NCBI GenBank assembly: GCA_022749295.1
Contig: CP062007.1
Coordinates: 2,914,001-2,978,000 of the forward strand
Reading direction: 5' to 3'
DNA: 64,000 bases
Origin: Flavobacteriaceae bacterium GSB9
GTDB lineage: Bacteria; Bacteroidota; Bacteroidia; Flavobacteriales; Flavobacteriaceae
Part shown: in pieces, positions 37,193 to 46,500 of the stretch
Numbering within the stretch: the first letter of the stretch is position 1
Layout of the letters: every line of letters begins with the position of its first letter
Position numbers and translations under genes: made by a program
The notes under the pieces: model-generated
Databases searched by the model: none
Seen by the model: only the letters and a program-made list of their open reading frames with translations
What the model was told of the DNA's origin: nothing

Positions 37193-37624
37193 ATGCCAGA
37201 TAACAAACAATTAAAGTACGATAAAGCTTATTTAAGAATGGCCGAAGAGTGGGGCAAATTGTCTTACTGTAAGCGTAAGCAAGTAGGCGCTATTATTGTG
37301 AAAGACCGCATGATTATTTCCGACGGATATAATGGAACGCCATCAGGATTTGAGAATTTTTGTGAAGACGACCACGGTTACACCAAATGGTATGTGCTCC
37401 ATGCCGAAGCCAATGCCATTACCAAAGTGGCCTCCTCAACACAGTCATGCAAAGGGGCAACCCTATATATTACGCTGTCGCCGTGTAAAGAATGCAGTAA
37501 GCTCATTCATCAGGCTGGTATCGTAAAAGTGGTTTATAATAGGGCTTACAAGGACGATTCTGGTCTTAAGTTTTTAGAGCGGGCTGGGGTTGAGTTAAAG
37601 CTAATTGAAGATTTAGAAGTATAA
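37193..37624 (+). CDS. Deoxycytidylate deaminase family protein
   Basis: A zinc-dependent cytidine/dCMP deaminase of 143 residues. The zinc and catalytic residues are in HAEANAI and LSPCKECSKLI, and the N-terminal CKRKQVGAIIVKD and GYNGTPSGFENFCE match ComE-type dCMP deaminases. It supplies dUMP for thymidylate synthesis. The stop overlaps the start of the S41 protease gene (TAATG), so the two are translationally coupled. Confidence 0.9.
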   Translation: MPDNKQLKYDKAYLRMAEEWGKLSYCKRKQVGAIIVKDRMIISDGYNGTPSGFENFCEDDHGYTKWYVLHAEANAITKVASSTQSCKGATLYITLSPCKECSKLIHQAGIVKVVYNRAYKDDSGLKFLERAGVELKLIEDLEV

Positions 37625-39216
37625 TGTCACCACAAAAAAAATATTTGCCACTAGTTTTAGGCATTGCTGTTGCAATGGGCATTTTTATTGGTGGTAAGTT
37701 AGATTTTGCCGATTCGCGAGATAAACTATTTTCAACTAATAGTAAAAAAGATAAACTCAACAGGCTTATCGATTATATTGAGTACGATTACGTTGATGAT
37801 ATAAATACCGATAGCATTGTTGATGTAACCGTGAATGGTATATTGGAAAACCTCGACCCACATTCTGTTTATATCCCAGAGGAAGATATGCAGCGTGTGG
37901 CCGAAGAGATGAAAGGTGGTTTCGTGGGGATTGGCGTGAGCTTTTATACTTATAAAGACACTATTGCTGTAATTCGTGCTATTGAAAACGGACCCAGTGA
38001 CAAGGCTGGCATTAAAGGTGGTGACAGGATTTTGTTAGCTGATGGTGATACACTTTACGGCGATAACCTCAAAAATGGCGATATAATTAACAAATTGAAA
38101 GGAGAAATCAATTCAAAAGTTAAACTTAAGGTTTACCGTCGTGGAGAGCCTAAACTTTTGAATATTACAGTAAAGCGTGGAAAAATTCCAATAAAAAGTG
38201 TCGATGCGGCCTATATGTTAACCGATAAACTTGGCTACATTAAAATAAATAGGTTTGCCGAATCTACATACAAGGAATTCAAAAAAGGTATCGAAAAACT
38301 TGAAGATTTGGGGGCTACCGAAATAGCATTGGATTTAAGAAATAATCCTGGCGGGTTTTTAAGTATTGCTGAAAAAATTGTAGATGAGTTTTTAGAAGAC
38401 GACAAGCTTATTTTATTCACCAAAAATAAGCGCGGAGATATCGACAGGAGTTTTGCTACCAGCAAGGGTGATTTTGAAAATGGAAAGGTGTATGTTTTGA
38501 TTGACGAAAATTCGGCTTCTGCCAGTGAAATCGTAGCGGGAGCTCTGCAAGATAACGATAAAGGTACTATTGTGGGAAGGCGTTCTTACGGAAAAGGTTT
38601 GGTGCAGCGCGAAATGGATTTGGGTGATGGCAGTGCCGTACGTTTAACCGTGTCGCGCTACTATACTCCAACGGGGCGTTCCATCCAGCGGCCTTACGAT
38701 AACGGAAACAAAGATTATTACGATGAATATTTTGAACGGTTGGAAAGCGGTGAATTGCTAGATCCGAATAAAATTCAAGTAGACGATTCATTAAAGTTCA
38801 CAACACCAGGAGGAAAGGTAGTTTATGGTGGTGGAGGTATTATTCCAGATGTGTTTGTGCCATTGGACAAGAGTATGCAAAATGAAACCTTGTCCTTTTT
38901 ATCGCGCCGAGGCTTTTTTGGGAATTTTGTATTTGAAGAATTAGAACAGGACAGGCATAAATACGATGGTATATCCCGTCAGGATTTTATAGATAATTAC
39001 GAAGTGGGTGACGATTTAGTATTTGCTTTTCAAGATTATTTGAATCTTAGATCTGATTCAAAAGTAACCTTTGTGGCCTATCACGATGAGGTAAAACAAT
39101 ATATTAAAGCCACTTTGGCCGACCAATTATATGGAAATGGTGCTTTCGAAGAAGTTTATAACCAACGCGACATTATGATTGATGAGGTTATTAGCTTAAG
39201 CGAAGGGGATAAATAG
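37624..39216 (+). CDS. S41 family C-terminal processing peptidase
   Basis: A periplasmic Ser-Lys protease anchored by an N-terminal membrane segment (LPLVLGIAVAMGIFIGG). A PDZ domain occupies about residues 95-175 (GGFVGIGVSFYTYKD, GIKGGDRILLADGD). The catalytic Ser lies in DENSASASEIVAGAL and the Lys in RRSYGKGLVQ. At 530 residues it has an extra C-terminal helical region. It overlaps the upstream deaminase stop by one base. Its end abuts the next, converging gene with no gap. Confidence 0.93.
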   Translation: MSPQKKYLPLVLGIAVAMGIFIGGKLDFADSRDKLFSTNSKKDKLNRLIDYIEYDYVDDINTDSIVDVTVNGILENLDPHSVYIPEEDMQRVAEEMKGGFVGIGVSFYTYKDTIAVIRAIENGPSDKAGIKGGDRILLADGDTLYGDNLKNGDIINKLKGEINSKVKLKVYRRGEPKLLNITVKRGKIPIKSVDAAYMLTDKLGYIKINRFAESTYKEFKKGIEKLEDLGATEIALDLRNNPGGFLSIAEKIVDEFLEDDKLILFTKNKRGDIDRSFATSKGDFENGKVYVLIDENSASASEIVAGALQDNDKGTIVGRRSYGKGLVQREMDLGDGSAVRLTVSRYYTPTGRSIQRPYDNGNKDYYDEYFERLESGELLDPNKIQVDDSLKFTTPGGKVVYGGGGIIPDVFVPLDKSMQNETLSFLSRRGFFGNFVFEELEQDRHKYDGISRQDFIDNYEVGDDLVFAFQDYLNLRSDSKVTFVAYHDEVKQYIKATLADQLYGNGAFEEVYNQRDIMIDEVISLSEGDK

Positions 39217-39825
39217 TTACACCTCAAGCTTATCATGTACTTTAGTGTGTTTGCCGTCGTTCCAAAGCGTTAAAATATCGGTTGCTACTTGAGCGCCACT
39301 GCCTGAAGCAATAGCGAATTGACTTCTCCAGCCAGCAAGTGTTCCGGCTACATATAAATTTCCCTTAATTAAATGGTTGTTGTTTTTTAGCCAAATACGG
39401 TCTTTTTCAATAGCTGCTCGCGGATGTGGTTCAATATAATTCGCAAGCCCTTCAATGTTCATAAGGTTAGTGTAACCCACGGCAATAACCACAATTTTAG
39501 AGCGGTAAGTGTTTTTATTGGTTCTTACGGAAAAGTGGTTTTCCGTTTTTGATATTTCCAATACTTTTTCTTTGTCAATTTGCTCCACATGCGGATACAG
39601 CTCTGCAAGCTGTGCCTTGCCACTGTTTAAGACTGAAGCCCCAGTAGTTCCGGGTGTTAATCCTAAAACATTGTTAAATAAAGCGGTTTGCAGGTGCGAT
39701 GTTTTTTGGTGCATGATGATGCCAATGTGTTTGTCTTTGGCGTAAGTCTTGTTTTTAGCCGACCCTAATATCAAAGCACACGACATTCCTGCGGCACCAC
39801 CGCCAATAATTAGTGCGTCAAACAT
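39217..39825 (-). CDS. Short FAD-dependent oxidoreductase (thioredoxin reductase-like)
   Basis: The FAD motif ALIIGGGAAGMSCALIL is at the N-terminus and a second FAD contact, NLYVAGTLAGWRSQFAIASGSGAQVA, near the C-terminus. At 202 residues it lacks the inserted NADPH domain and the CxxC of true thioredoxin reductases. It may need another protein for reduction, or act as an FAD-binding sensor. The gene converges with the S41 protease with no bases between them and follows a small membrane-protein gene by 1 bp. Confidence 0.85.
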   Translation of the reverse strand: MFDALIIGGGAAGMSCALILGSAKNKTYAKDKHIGIIMHQKTSHLQTALFNNVLGLTPGTTGASVLNSGKAQLAELYPHVEQIDKEKVLEISKTENHFSVRTNKNTYRSKIVVIAVGYTNLMNIEGLANYIEPHPRAAIEKDRIWLKNNNHLIKGNLYVAGTLAGWRSQFAIASGSGAQVATDILTLWNDGKHTKVHDKLEV

Positions 39826-39826
39826 G

Positions 39827-40030
39827 TTATTTGCGTTTTTTTAATTTTTCGTCAATACGCTTTGAAGTTCTTAAAATGGCCATCATTAAAATAGCGCAGA
39901 GACCTGCAAGTATGGTTATAACAGCTATGATGCTTTCGCCTTCAAAAGGCGTGCTGAAATTCACTTTAGTAAAATTGAAAATAATGAGGCCAAGAGCAAT
40001 AATGCTAATGACAATAGATAAAATCTTCAT
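39827..40030 (-). CDS. Small two-helix membrane protein
   Basis: The 67 residues contain two hydrophobic segments (LSIVISIIALGLIIFNF and SIIAVITILAGLCAILMMAIL) and end in a basic tail (RTSKRIDEKLKKRK). It is tightly linked to the flavoprotein gene (1 bp) and 22 bp after marC, so the three form an operon. Function unknown. Confidence 0.75.
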   Translation of the reverse strand: MKILSIVISIIALGLIIFNFTKVNFSTPFEGESIIAVITILAGLCAILMMAILRTSKRIDEKLKKRK

Positions 40031-40052
40031 GTTGTTGATGTGTTAAATAAGA

Positions 40053-40631
40053 TTAAAAAAGCGCTTTTATGTTGTGCGTAAATAGTTTAACGGCAATTGC
40101 CAATAAAACAACGCCAAACACTTTTCTAATAATGTTAATGCCGTTATGCCCAATAAGGCGTTCTATTTTAGACGATGTTTTTAAAACAATAAAAATAATG
40201 ATAACATTTATAATAAGGGCAACAATAATATTTTCGGTTCTAAATTCAGCACGAAGCGAAAGCAATGTTGTTAAGCTACCGGGGCCTGCGATAAGTGGGA
40301 ATGCCAAAGGAAAAACGGCTGTGGTTTTCGAGTCGTGCTCTTCTTGTTTATAGAGAGTTATGCCTAAAATCATTTCTAGGGCAATAAAAAACAAAATAAA
40401 AGCCCCTGCAACAGCAAACGAATTAACGTCAATGCCAATAAGGTTTAAAATACTTTTTCCTAAAAACAAGAATAATATTAAAATTACCCCAGCAACAATA
40501 GCGGCTTTTTCGCTCTGTATATGGCCGGCTTTTTTTCTCAAATCTATAACGATAGGAATGTTCCCAATAATGTCAATTACGGCAAATAGAACCATGAATG
40601 CAGTAAAAATTTCCTTGAAATCGAGTTGCAT
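40053..40631 (-). CDS. MarC/YhgN family membrane protein
   Basis: Six hydrophobic segments and the family start LDFKEIFTAFMVLFAVIDIIGNIPIV; the loop PLAFPLIAGPGSLTTLLSL is the MarC hallmark. Despite the name, MarC is not shown to cause antibiotic resistance and its function is unknown. The frame opens at 40655, but ATG 40631 (MQLDFKEIF) gives the normal N-terminus and 192 residues. It is first in a three-gene minus-strand operon. Confidence 0.88.
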   Translation of the reverse strand: MQLDFKEIFTAFMVLFAVIDIIGNIPIVIDLRKKAGHIQSEKAAIVAGVILILFLFLGKSILNLIGIDVNSFAVAGAFILFFIALEMILGITLYKQEEHDSKTTAVFPLAFPLIAGPGSLTTLLSLRAEFRTENIIVALIINVIIIFIVLKTSSKIERLIGHNGINIIRKVFGVVLLAIAVKLFTHNIKALF

Positions 40632-40705
40632 AAGCTTGATTTTTAATTTTTGCAAAAGTATGGGATTATAGTAAATATAAATGCTTTAAAACGCTAAAGT
40701 TTAGT

Positions 40706-40713
40706 TATTTTTG
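40706..40713 (+). promoter_or_regulatory. -7 element upstream of the DUF3109 gene
   Basis: TATTTTTG matches TAnnTTTG exactly, 23 nt upstream of the start codon at 40737. No clear -33 TTG is seen. Confidence 0.4.
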
Positions 40714-40736
40714 CATGCTCTAAGATACGTGCAGAT

Positions 40737-41300
40737 ATGTTTCAATTAGGTAAAACCATTGTTTCTGAAGATATTGTGAATAAAGATTTTTTATGTAATC
40801 TTTCTGCTTGCAAAGGGGCATGCTGTGTTGATGGCGATGCTGGAGCACCAGTTGAGCCCGATGAAGTTGAAATTTTAGAAGATATCTATCCGAAAGTCAA
40901 ACCTTTTTTGCGAAAAGAAGGCATAGATGCAATAGAAGCTCAAGGGACTTCGGTAAAAACGGAAGACGGTGAACTTGAAACACCTTTAATAAACGGTGCA
41001 GACTGCGCTTACGTTATTTATGGAGAAAACGATGTGGCGCTTTGCGGAATAGAAGAAGCATACAACCAAGGAGAAATTTCTTGGAAAAAACCAGTATCCT
41101 GCCATTTGTATCCTGTACGTGTTAAGGATTATAGTGAATTTTCAGCTGTAAATTACCATAAATGGCAAATATGTGATGATGCTTGTGCTTTGGGTAACGA
41201 ACTAAAAGTTCCCATCTACAAATTTGTAAAAGAAGCACTCATTAGAAAATTTGGAGAAGATTGGTACAATGAGTTGGAAAAGGTTGCTGAGACTTTTTAA
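40737..41300 (+). CDS. DUF3109 family Cys-rich protein
   Basis: A 187-residue soluble protein with the DUF3109 start FQLGKTIVSEDIVNKDFLCNLSACKGACC. Conserved cysteines recur in GADCAYVI, ALCGIEE, SCHLYPVR and ICDDACALG, eight or more in all, suggesting a metal (zinc or iron-sulfur) site. The family is widespread in Bacteroidetes and uncharacterised. It lies alone before the long nrdB upstream region. Confidence 0.88.
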   Translation: MFQLGKTIVSEDIVNKDFLCNLSACKGACCVDGDAGAPVEPDEVEILEDIYPKVKPFLRKEGIDAIEAQGTSVKTEDGELETPLINGADCAYVIYGENDVALCGIEEAYNQGEISWKKPVSCHLYPVRVKDYSEFSAVNYHKWQICDDACALGNELKVPIYKFVKEALIRKFGEDWYNELEKVAETF

Positions 41301-41770
41301 CAATCTTTAGAATACTTGTTTAAAACGCCTTCAACCCCAGTGTTTTGGGTTGAAATCTTTAATTTTTTTTGTAAACTTTTTAAATTTTTAAAAAACACAA
41401 ATATCTGTTAATCAGTTTTTTAAATAAAATTTCTTGTGAACTTTTTTGGTTTTTAAAAAATCATGTTTGTTAAAAACTTGTTGAAAAGGTTTTTTTATCC
41501 GCTTCAAAACGTATCAATCATTTTGCAATCTTTGTTTCGCTCAATTCAGAGAGAAAATTCAATTTTTTAGCTTGTTAATAAACTTGTTAAAAATGTGTTT
41601 TGAGATTACCAAAAACATATTTGACAAATTATAAACTTTGTTGAAATCGATTTTATTAAGTAAAAAAGTTCAACAGGATATTTGTGTAAATGAGTATAGA
41701 ATGAGATGCTGGGTTTTTAGGTGATTTTACGATTTCAGATAGCGATTAAAACGCAATCAAAACCAAAAAT
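41301..41770 (+). promoter_or_regulatory. 470-bp A+T-rich region upstream of nrdB with repeated TTGTTRA motifs
   Basis: No gene is visible. Near-copies of AACTTGTTRAAAA occur at 41475-41487, 41569-41581, 41581-41593 and, in degenerate form, at 41634-41646; an inverted half (GTTCAAC) is at about 41668-41674. The region is unusually long for this compact genome and most likely regulates the ribonucleotide reductase operon. A single DnaA-box-like TTATCCGC is at about 41497. Confidence 0.5.
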
Positions 41771-43045
41771 ATGGAAATAACGCACATCATTAAACGAGAT
41801 TACGAAACAACACCTTTTGTGTTGGACAAAATTACCAGTGCCATAGAGAAGGCTATGCTTTCGGTAGGGCATGGAACAAGAGAAGATGCCGAATCGATTT
41901 CAGGAAAAGTATTCGAATCGCTATTGGCTAGAAAGGCGGTCGATTCAAGATATGTTCCAACAGTCGAGCAGGTGCAGGATATTGTTGAAGACAAACTCAT
42001 GGGGAGTGCGTTTCATGATGCCGCAAAAGCATATATCCTTTATAGGGATGAGCAAGCAAGAAAGCGCCAGACCAATATTTTTGAAAAACGTATTAATCTT
42101 AAGCCTTACGAATATCCAGATTTGTACGAGTATGTAAATGCGATTAGACATTCGTATTGGATTCATACGGAGTTTAATTTTACCAGTGACATTCAGGATT
42201 TTAAAACGGGACTAACGCTAACCGAAAAATCGGCTATAAAAAACACTATGCTGGCTATTTCCCAAATAGAGGTGGCCGTGAAAACCTTTTGGGGAGATAT
42301 TTATCAAAAAATGCCCAAACCAGAAATTGGTTCGGTGGGGGCAACGTTTGCAGAAAGTGAAGTGCGGCACCACGATGCTTATTCTCACCTTTTAGAAATA
42401 TTGGGCCTTAATACCGAGTTTAAAACGCTAAAAAAGAAGCCGGTAATAATGCGGCGTGTTCATTATTTAGAAACGGCTTTAAAAAACTCTAAAAGTGAAA
42501 ACATTCAAGAATATGCTGAATCTGTGCTGTTGTTCTCGTTGTTTATCGAGCATGTATCGTTGTTTTCGCAATTTTTAATCATCATGGCTTTCAATAAATA
42601 TAAAAATATGCTGAAAGGGATATCAAATGTCGTTGAGGCCACTTCTAAAGAAGAGCAAATCCATGGCGATTTTGGTATCGATGTCATTAAAATTATCAAA
42701 AAGGAAAACCCAAAATGGTTTGGAGAAGATTACAATGAAAAAATTCAAAATATATGCCGTGATGCCTTTAACGCAGAAAGCGATATTATTGATTGGATTT
42801 TTGAAGAAGGTGAGTTGGATTTCCTCCCAAAAGATGTTATCAATGAATTTATAAAGAACCGTTTTAACAATTCGTTGGAAAGTATTGGTATTGGAAAGGT
42901 ATTCGAAGTAAATGAAAGTTTATTGGCCGAAACTGAGTGGTTTGACGATGAAATAATTGGAACCAAACACGGCGATTTCTTTGTTAAACGCTCTATTAAT
43001 TACAGTAAACGAACAAAAAGTATTACGAGCGACGATTTGTTCTAA
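41771..43045 (+). CDS. nrdB: Ribonucleotide reductase beta subunit with N-terminal ATP-cone
   Basis: NrdB holds the dimetal site that generates the radical for nucleotide reduction. Residues 1-95 are not part of a normal NrdB: IIKRDYETTPFVLDKITSAIEKA, VPTVEQVQDIVED and AAKAYILYRDEQARKRQ form an ATP-cone, the allosteric dATP/ATP module usually at the N-terminus of NrdA. The ferritin-like domain follows, with metal ligand Glu197, His200 and a Tyr204 at the place of the E. coli radical tyrosine. Such ATP-cone NrdBs are known from Leeuwenhoekiella blandensis, a flavobacterium. At 424 residues it is longer than standard NrdB by this domain. nrdA follows after 93 bp. Confidence 0.93.
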   Translation: MEITHIIKRDYETTPFVLDKITSAIEKAMLSVGHGTREDAESISGKVFESLLARKAVDSRYVPTVEQVQDIVEDKLMGSAFHDAAKAYILYRDEQARKRQTNIFEKRINLKPYEYPDLYEYVNAIRHSYWIHTEFNFTSDIQDFKTGLTLTEKSAIKNTMLAISQIEVAVKTFWGDIYQKMPKPEIGSVGATFAESEVRHHDAYSHLLEILGLNTEFKTLKKKPVIMRRVHYLETALKNSKSENIQEYAESVLLFSLFIEHVSLFSQFLIIMAFNKYKNMLKGISNVVEATSKEEQIHGDFGIDVIKIIKKENPKWFGEDYNEKIQNICRDAFNAESDIIDWIFEEGELDFLPKDVINEFIKNRFNNSLESIGIGKVFEVNESLLAETEWFDDEIIGTKHGDFFVKRSINYSKRTKSITSDDLF

Positions 43046-43138
43046 TAGACTAACACCCAACAAGCATTTTAGAATAAAATGCAACCATAATAATTAAAAA
43101 ATTAAACCAAACCATAATCCTTTCAACAAAATTAATCC

Positions 43139-44932
43139 ATGAAAATAAACACGCATCTCCAGGACGAAACAACAGAACAACAATCTAGCAATTACAACCA
43201 ATTATTAAATGCTCGAAAAGAGCAAATTAAAAATGCCTCTCAGTTAGAATCTGAATCAGGTTTTGCATGGCTTACCGAAAACAGCCGTAAGTTTTTAGAG
43301 TCGGGGTATTTAACCGAGGGCACGACACCCGAGGGGCGAATTAGAGAAATCGCAGAACGTGCCGAAGCAATTTTGAAAATAGATGGATATGCCGATAAGT
43401 TCTATAAATACATGTCTGAAGGCTTTTTCTCATTAGCTTCTCCTGTATGGTCTAATTTTGGAAAAAAACGTGGTTTGCCAATTAGCTGTTTTGGTTCTAA
43501 CATTGCAGATGATATGGGGAATATTCTCTATACACAATCGGAAGTAGGAATGATGTCTAAGCTAGGAGGTGGAACTTCAGGGTATTTTGGAAACCTTAGG
43601 CACCGCGGAGCGCCGGTGAAAAATAATGGTGCGTCGTCTGGAGCTGTGCATATTATGCAACTTTTCGAAAAAATGGTAGATGTGGTAAGCCAAGGGTCGG
43701 TACGAAGAGGTCGTTTTTCACCTTATTTGCCTGTTGAGCATCCAGATATTAAGGAGTTTTTGGAAATTGGAACAGAAGGAAACGCTATCCAGGAACTTAC
43801 ACATGGTATTACCGTTACCGATAAATGGATGCAGGAAATGATTGATGGCGATGTGGAAAAACGTTCTATTTGGGCTAAGGTTATTCAGCGAAGAGGTGAA
43901 ATAGGCTATCCTTATATTTTCTTTAAAGATCACGCCAATAACCAAGCAGCTGATGTTTACAAAGACAAAAACCACCAAATTGTAGCGAGTAACTTGTGTA
44001 CGGAGATTATGCTACCATCTAACGAAAATTGGTCGTTTGTTTGCGTACTTTCGTCAATAAACTTGTTACACTACGACAAGTGGAAAGATACTGATGCCGT
44101 TGAAACTATGGTGTACTTTTTAGATGCCGTAATTACCGAATTTATTGAGAAATTGGAGGAATTTAGAGATTCACAGGACTTAGACGACAGACAAACGTTT
44201 ATGTTTATGGAGCGCGCTTACAACTTTGCGAAGTCTAATCGTGCATTAGGATTAGGAGCTTTGGGCTGGCATTCGTTGCTTCAATCGAAAATGTTATCGT
44301 TCGATAGTGCGGAAGCCTTTAATTTGAATAGTGAGATTTTTAAATTAATTCAAGAAAAGTCATATAAAGCTTCAGAAGAATTGGCCAAGTTATATGGTGA
44401 ACCAGAAGTGTTAAAAGGTTATGGCAGACGTAATGCTACTTTAAATGCCATTGCGCCAACAACATCTTCTGCTTTTATTTTAGGTCAAGTATCGCAAGGT
44501 ATTGAGCCAATTTGGTCTAATATTTATGTTAAAGATATTGCTAAAATAAAAACCACCATTAAAAACCCATTCCTGCAAGATCTTTTGGAAGAAAAAGGAC
44601 AAAACACACCAGAGGTTTGGCGCAGCATTCGCGATCATGATGGTTCTGTTCAGCATTTGGAATTCTTAACCGAGCAAGAGCGCGATGTGTTTAAAACTTA
44701 TTCTGAAATTGACCAGTTAAACATTGTTTATCAGGCGGCCAATAGACAAAACCATATTGATCAAGGGCAGTCAGTAAACATTATTGTACACCCAGACATG
44801 CCAGTTAAAGACATCAATAAAATATATGTTACTGCATGGAAGCTTGGGTTAAAATCACTGTATTACCAACACAGTATGAATGCAGCACAGAAATTTAAAC
44901 AGAAAAAGGAATGTGCAAGTTGCGAAGGATGA
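43139..44932 (+). CDS. nrdA: Ribonucleotide reductase alpha subunit lacking an ATP-cone
   Basis: NrdA carries the active site that reduces ribonucleoside diphosphates. The redox pair is in GLPISCFGSN and NLCTEIMLPS; the C-terminal shuttle cysteines are in ECASCEG. At 597 residues it is short because it starts directly with the helical domain and has no ATP-cone, complementing the cone on NrdB. Substrate-specificity loop residues follow GGTSGYFGNLRHRG. A strong terminator ends the operon. Confidence 0.95.
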   Translation: MKINTHLQDETTEQQSSNYNQLLNARKEQIKNASQLESESGFAWLTENSRKFLESGYLTEGTTPEGRIREIAERAEAILKIDGYADKFYKYMSEGFFSLASPVWSNFGKKRGLPISCFGSNIADDMGNILYTQSEVGMMSKLGGGTSGYFGNLRHRGAPVKNNGASSGAVHIMQLFEKMVDVVSQGSVRRGRFSPYLPVEHPDIKEFLEIGTEGNAIQELTHGITVTDKWMQEMIDGDVEKRSIWAKVIQRRGEIGYPYIFFKDHANNQAADVYKDKNHQIVASNLCTEIMLPSNENWSFVCVLSSINLLHYDKWKDTDAVETMVYFLDAVITEFIEKLEEFRDSQDLDDRQTFMFMERAYNFAKSNRALGLGALGWHSLLQSKMLSFDSAEAFNLNSEIFKLIQEKSYKASEELAKLYGEPEVLKGYGRRNATLNAIAPTTSSAFILGQVSQGIEPIWSNIYVKDIAKIKTTIKNPFLQDLLEEKGQNTPEVWRSIRDHDGSVQHLEFLTEQERDVFKTYSEIDQLNIVYQAANRQNHIDQGQSVNIIVHPDMPVKDINKIYVTAWKLGLKSLYYQHSMNAAQKFKQKKECASCEG

Positions 44933-44967
44933 TTATTTAAAACGAAACAAACTAAACTAACTAAGAC

Positions 44968-44995
44968 AAAAAAGCACCCCAAAGGGTGCTTTTTT
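44968..44995. terminator. Intrinsic terminator after nrdA
   Basis: AAAAAAGCACCC (44968-44979) pairs with GGGTGCTTTTTT (44984-44995), loop CAAA. It can also serve the converging ppnP gene. Confidence 0.9.
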
Positions 44996-45018
44996 ATTTT
45001 TTATAAAAGAAACTAATA

Positions 45019-45300
45019 TTATTTGTATTGGCACAAATAAGAGGTTTGCCCATTTACTTTTACTTGAAACTTTTCGTTAGCTTCTATTTGGTAGGCTTCA
45101 CCGGCCTTATAGGTTTTCCATTCGGTTTCACCAGGTAATAGAACGGTCATTTCGCCTTCTACAACATTCATGGTCTCATGTTTAGACGTGCTAAACTCGT
45201 AAGTTCCGGCATTCATAACACCCAAAGTTGATTGGCCTGTTTTACTTGTGTATCCTAAAGATTTAACGTTTCCGTCAAAATATTCATTTGCTGAAATCAT
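45019..45300 (-). CDS. ppnP: Pyrimidine/purine nucleoside phosphorylase PpnP
   Basis: A 93-residue cupin (formerly DUF1255/YaiE) that phosphorolyses several nucleosides. The start ANEYFDGNVKSLGYTSKTGQSTLGVM and the GTYEFSTSKHETMNVVEGEMTVLLPG cupin motif are diagnostic. Its place beside nrdBA suits nucleotide salvage, though it is on the opposite strand and separated by a terminator. Confidence 0.92.
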   Translation of the reverse strand: MISANEYFDGNVKSLGYTSKTGQSTLGVMNAGTYEFSTSKHETMNVVEGEMTVLLPGETEWKTYKAGEAYQIEANEKFQVKVNGQTSYLCQYK

Positions 45301-45447
45301 TTTAAATTTTTTTATTGGTTTTTAACAAAAATACTAAACTCCAAGTTGAACAAAGAATTGATGGCAATAAATGTTGATGATGTGTGCTGTACAGGGATTG
45401 TTTTTATACAAGGAAATAAGTGGACGAAGCTGTTTTAGATAAAATAA

Positions 45448-45479
45448 AAATCTCCAAGAGTGAGGGCTCTTGGAGATTT
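45448..45479 (-). terminator. Intrinsic terminator after the OmpA-family gene
   Basis: AAATCTCCAAGAG (45448-45460) and CTCTTGGAGATTT (45467-45479) form a 13-bp stem; on the minus strand a T-rich tract follows. Confidence 0.85.
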
Positions 45480-45528
45480 AGTTTTTGAAACACACTTTAA
45501 AGGTGTCAACGGGATATTAAGCTAATAT

Positions 45529-46389
45529 TTAATCTAGAATATTTTCTGAAAGCGCTGTATCGTTATCTGCCATTAAAGCAAAAAACTTATCGATATTTGG
45601 AAGGATAATAATTCTGGTTCTTCTGTTTTTAGCACGATCTTCAGAATTATCGTTGCTGGCTACAGGTTGGTAGCTGCTTCTACCAGACGCTATTAACTTT
45701 TCTGGTGCAACGTTGTATTTGTCTTGAAGTTTACGAACAACCGATGTCGCCCTTAAAACGCTCAAATCCCAATTGTCAGCAATGTTGGCAGTGTTGATTG
45801 TTCTTGAGTCCGTATGGCCTTCTACCATAACATCTAAACTTGGTTCAGAATTGATAACATCGGCTAATTTTTTTAAAATAGGATCAGCTTTAGAACTAAG
45901 TCTGTAGCTAGCCGTATTGAACAGCATATTGTCTGCAATAGATATCATTACAACGGTTTCGTTAATATCTACAGCAAAGTCTTGATCTTCGTCAATATTA
46001 CTTTCGTTAATCGTTTTTTCAAGATTGTAAGCAACGGCCAAGTTCATGGAGTCTTTTAGTGTTTTAGCTTGGCTAAGTTTTGTTTGATCTACGTTTTTTA
46101 AGGTCTCGCGCATACGAGCTTTTGTGTCGTTAGATATTACCGTGCCATTTTCCGCAACTTCTAATTTGGAATCGCTTTCTTCTTTCAACGACATAATTTT
46201 GTTGTTGTAAGCCTCAACGCGTTCTTGGATTTTGTCAAATTTAGCTTCAAGGTCTTCTTTAGCAACTCTAGTTTTTTGTAATTCGCTTTTAATTTCACCA
46301 TTTTCTTGTTGTAAAGCCAAGTATTTTTTCTTGGAAACACACGATACCGTAATAACCGTCAACAAAAGTAGTATAGATAATTTCTTCAT
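45529..46389 (-). CDS. OmpA-family peptidoglycan-binding lipoprotein
   Basis: A lipobox (TVSC, Cys17) follows the signal segment. Residues about 25-75 form a coiled coil (ALQQENGEIKSELQKTRVAKEDLEAKF). The C-terminal OmpA domain (about 145-275) has VMVEGHTDSRTIN, LRATSVVRKLQ and ASGRSSYQPVASND...NRRTRIIILP. It likely ties the outer membrane to peptidoglycan. It is monocistronic with its own terminator. Confidence 0.9.
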   Translation of the reverse strand: MKKLSILLLLTVITVSCVSKKKYLALQQENGEIKSELQKTRVAKEDLEAKFDKIQERVEAYNNKIMSLKEESDSKLEVAENGTVISNDTKARMRETLKNVDQTKLSQAKTLKDSMNLAVAYNLEKTINESNIDEDQDFAVDINETVVMISIADNMLFNTASYRLSSKADPILKKLADVINSEPSLDVMVEGHTDSRTINTANIADNWDLSVLRATSVVRKLQDKYNVAPEKLIASGRSSYQPVASNDNSEDRAKNRRTRIIILPNIDKFFALMADNDTALSENILD

Positions 46390-46500
46390 AATTAATATAA
46401 TAATTTGGTTTATTGTATTTACGGAGTTAAACCTATTATAGATTACGAAGTCTGTATGTTTTTTTTAACGTATTGATTTCTAGTTGTTAAAAAATAAAAA

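Noticed and set aside
39217-39825. Truncated thioredoxin reductase pseudogene
   Set aside because: Both FAD-binding segments are in place at the right ends and the frame is intact, so it is better seen as a genuine short flavoprotein family member.
41301-41770. Possible origin of replication
   Set aside because: The region is A/T-rich with repeats, but only one weak DnaA-box-like sequence is visible and dnaA/dnaN are not nearby; regulation of nrdB explains it better.
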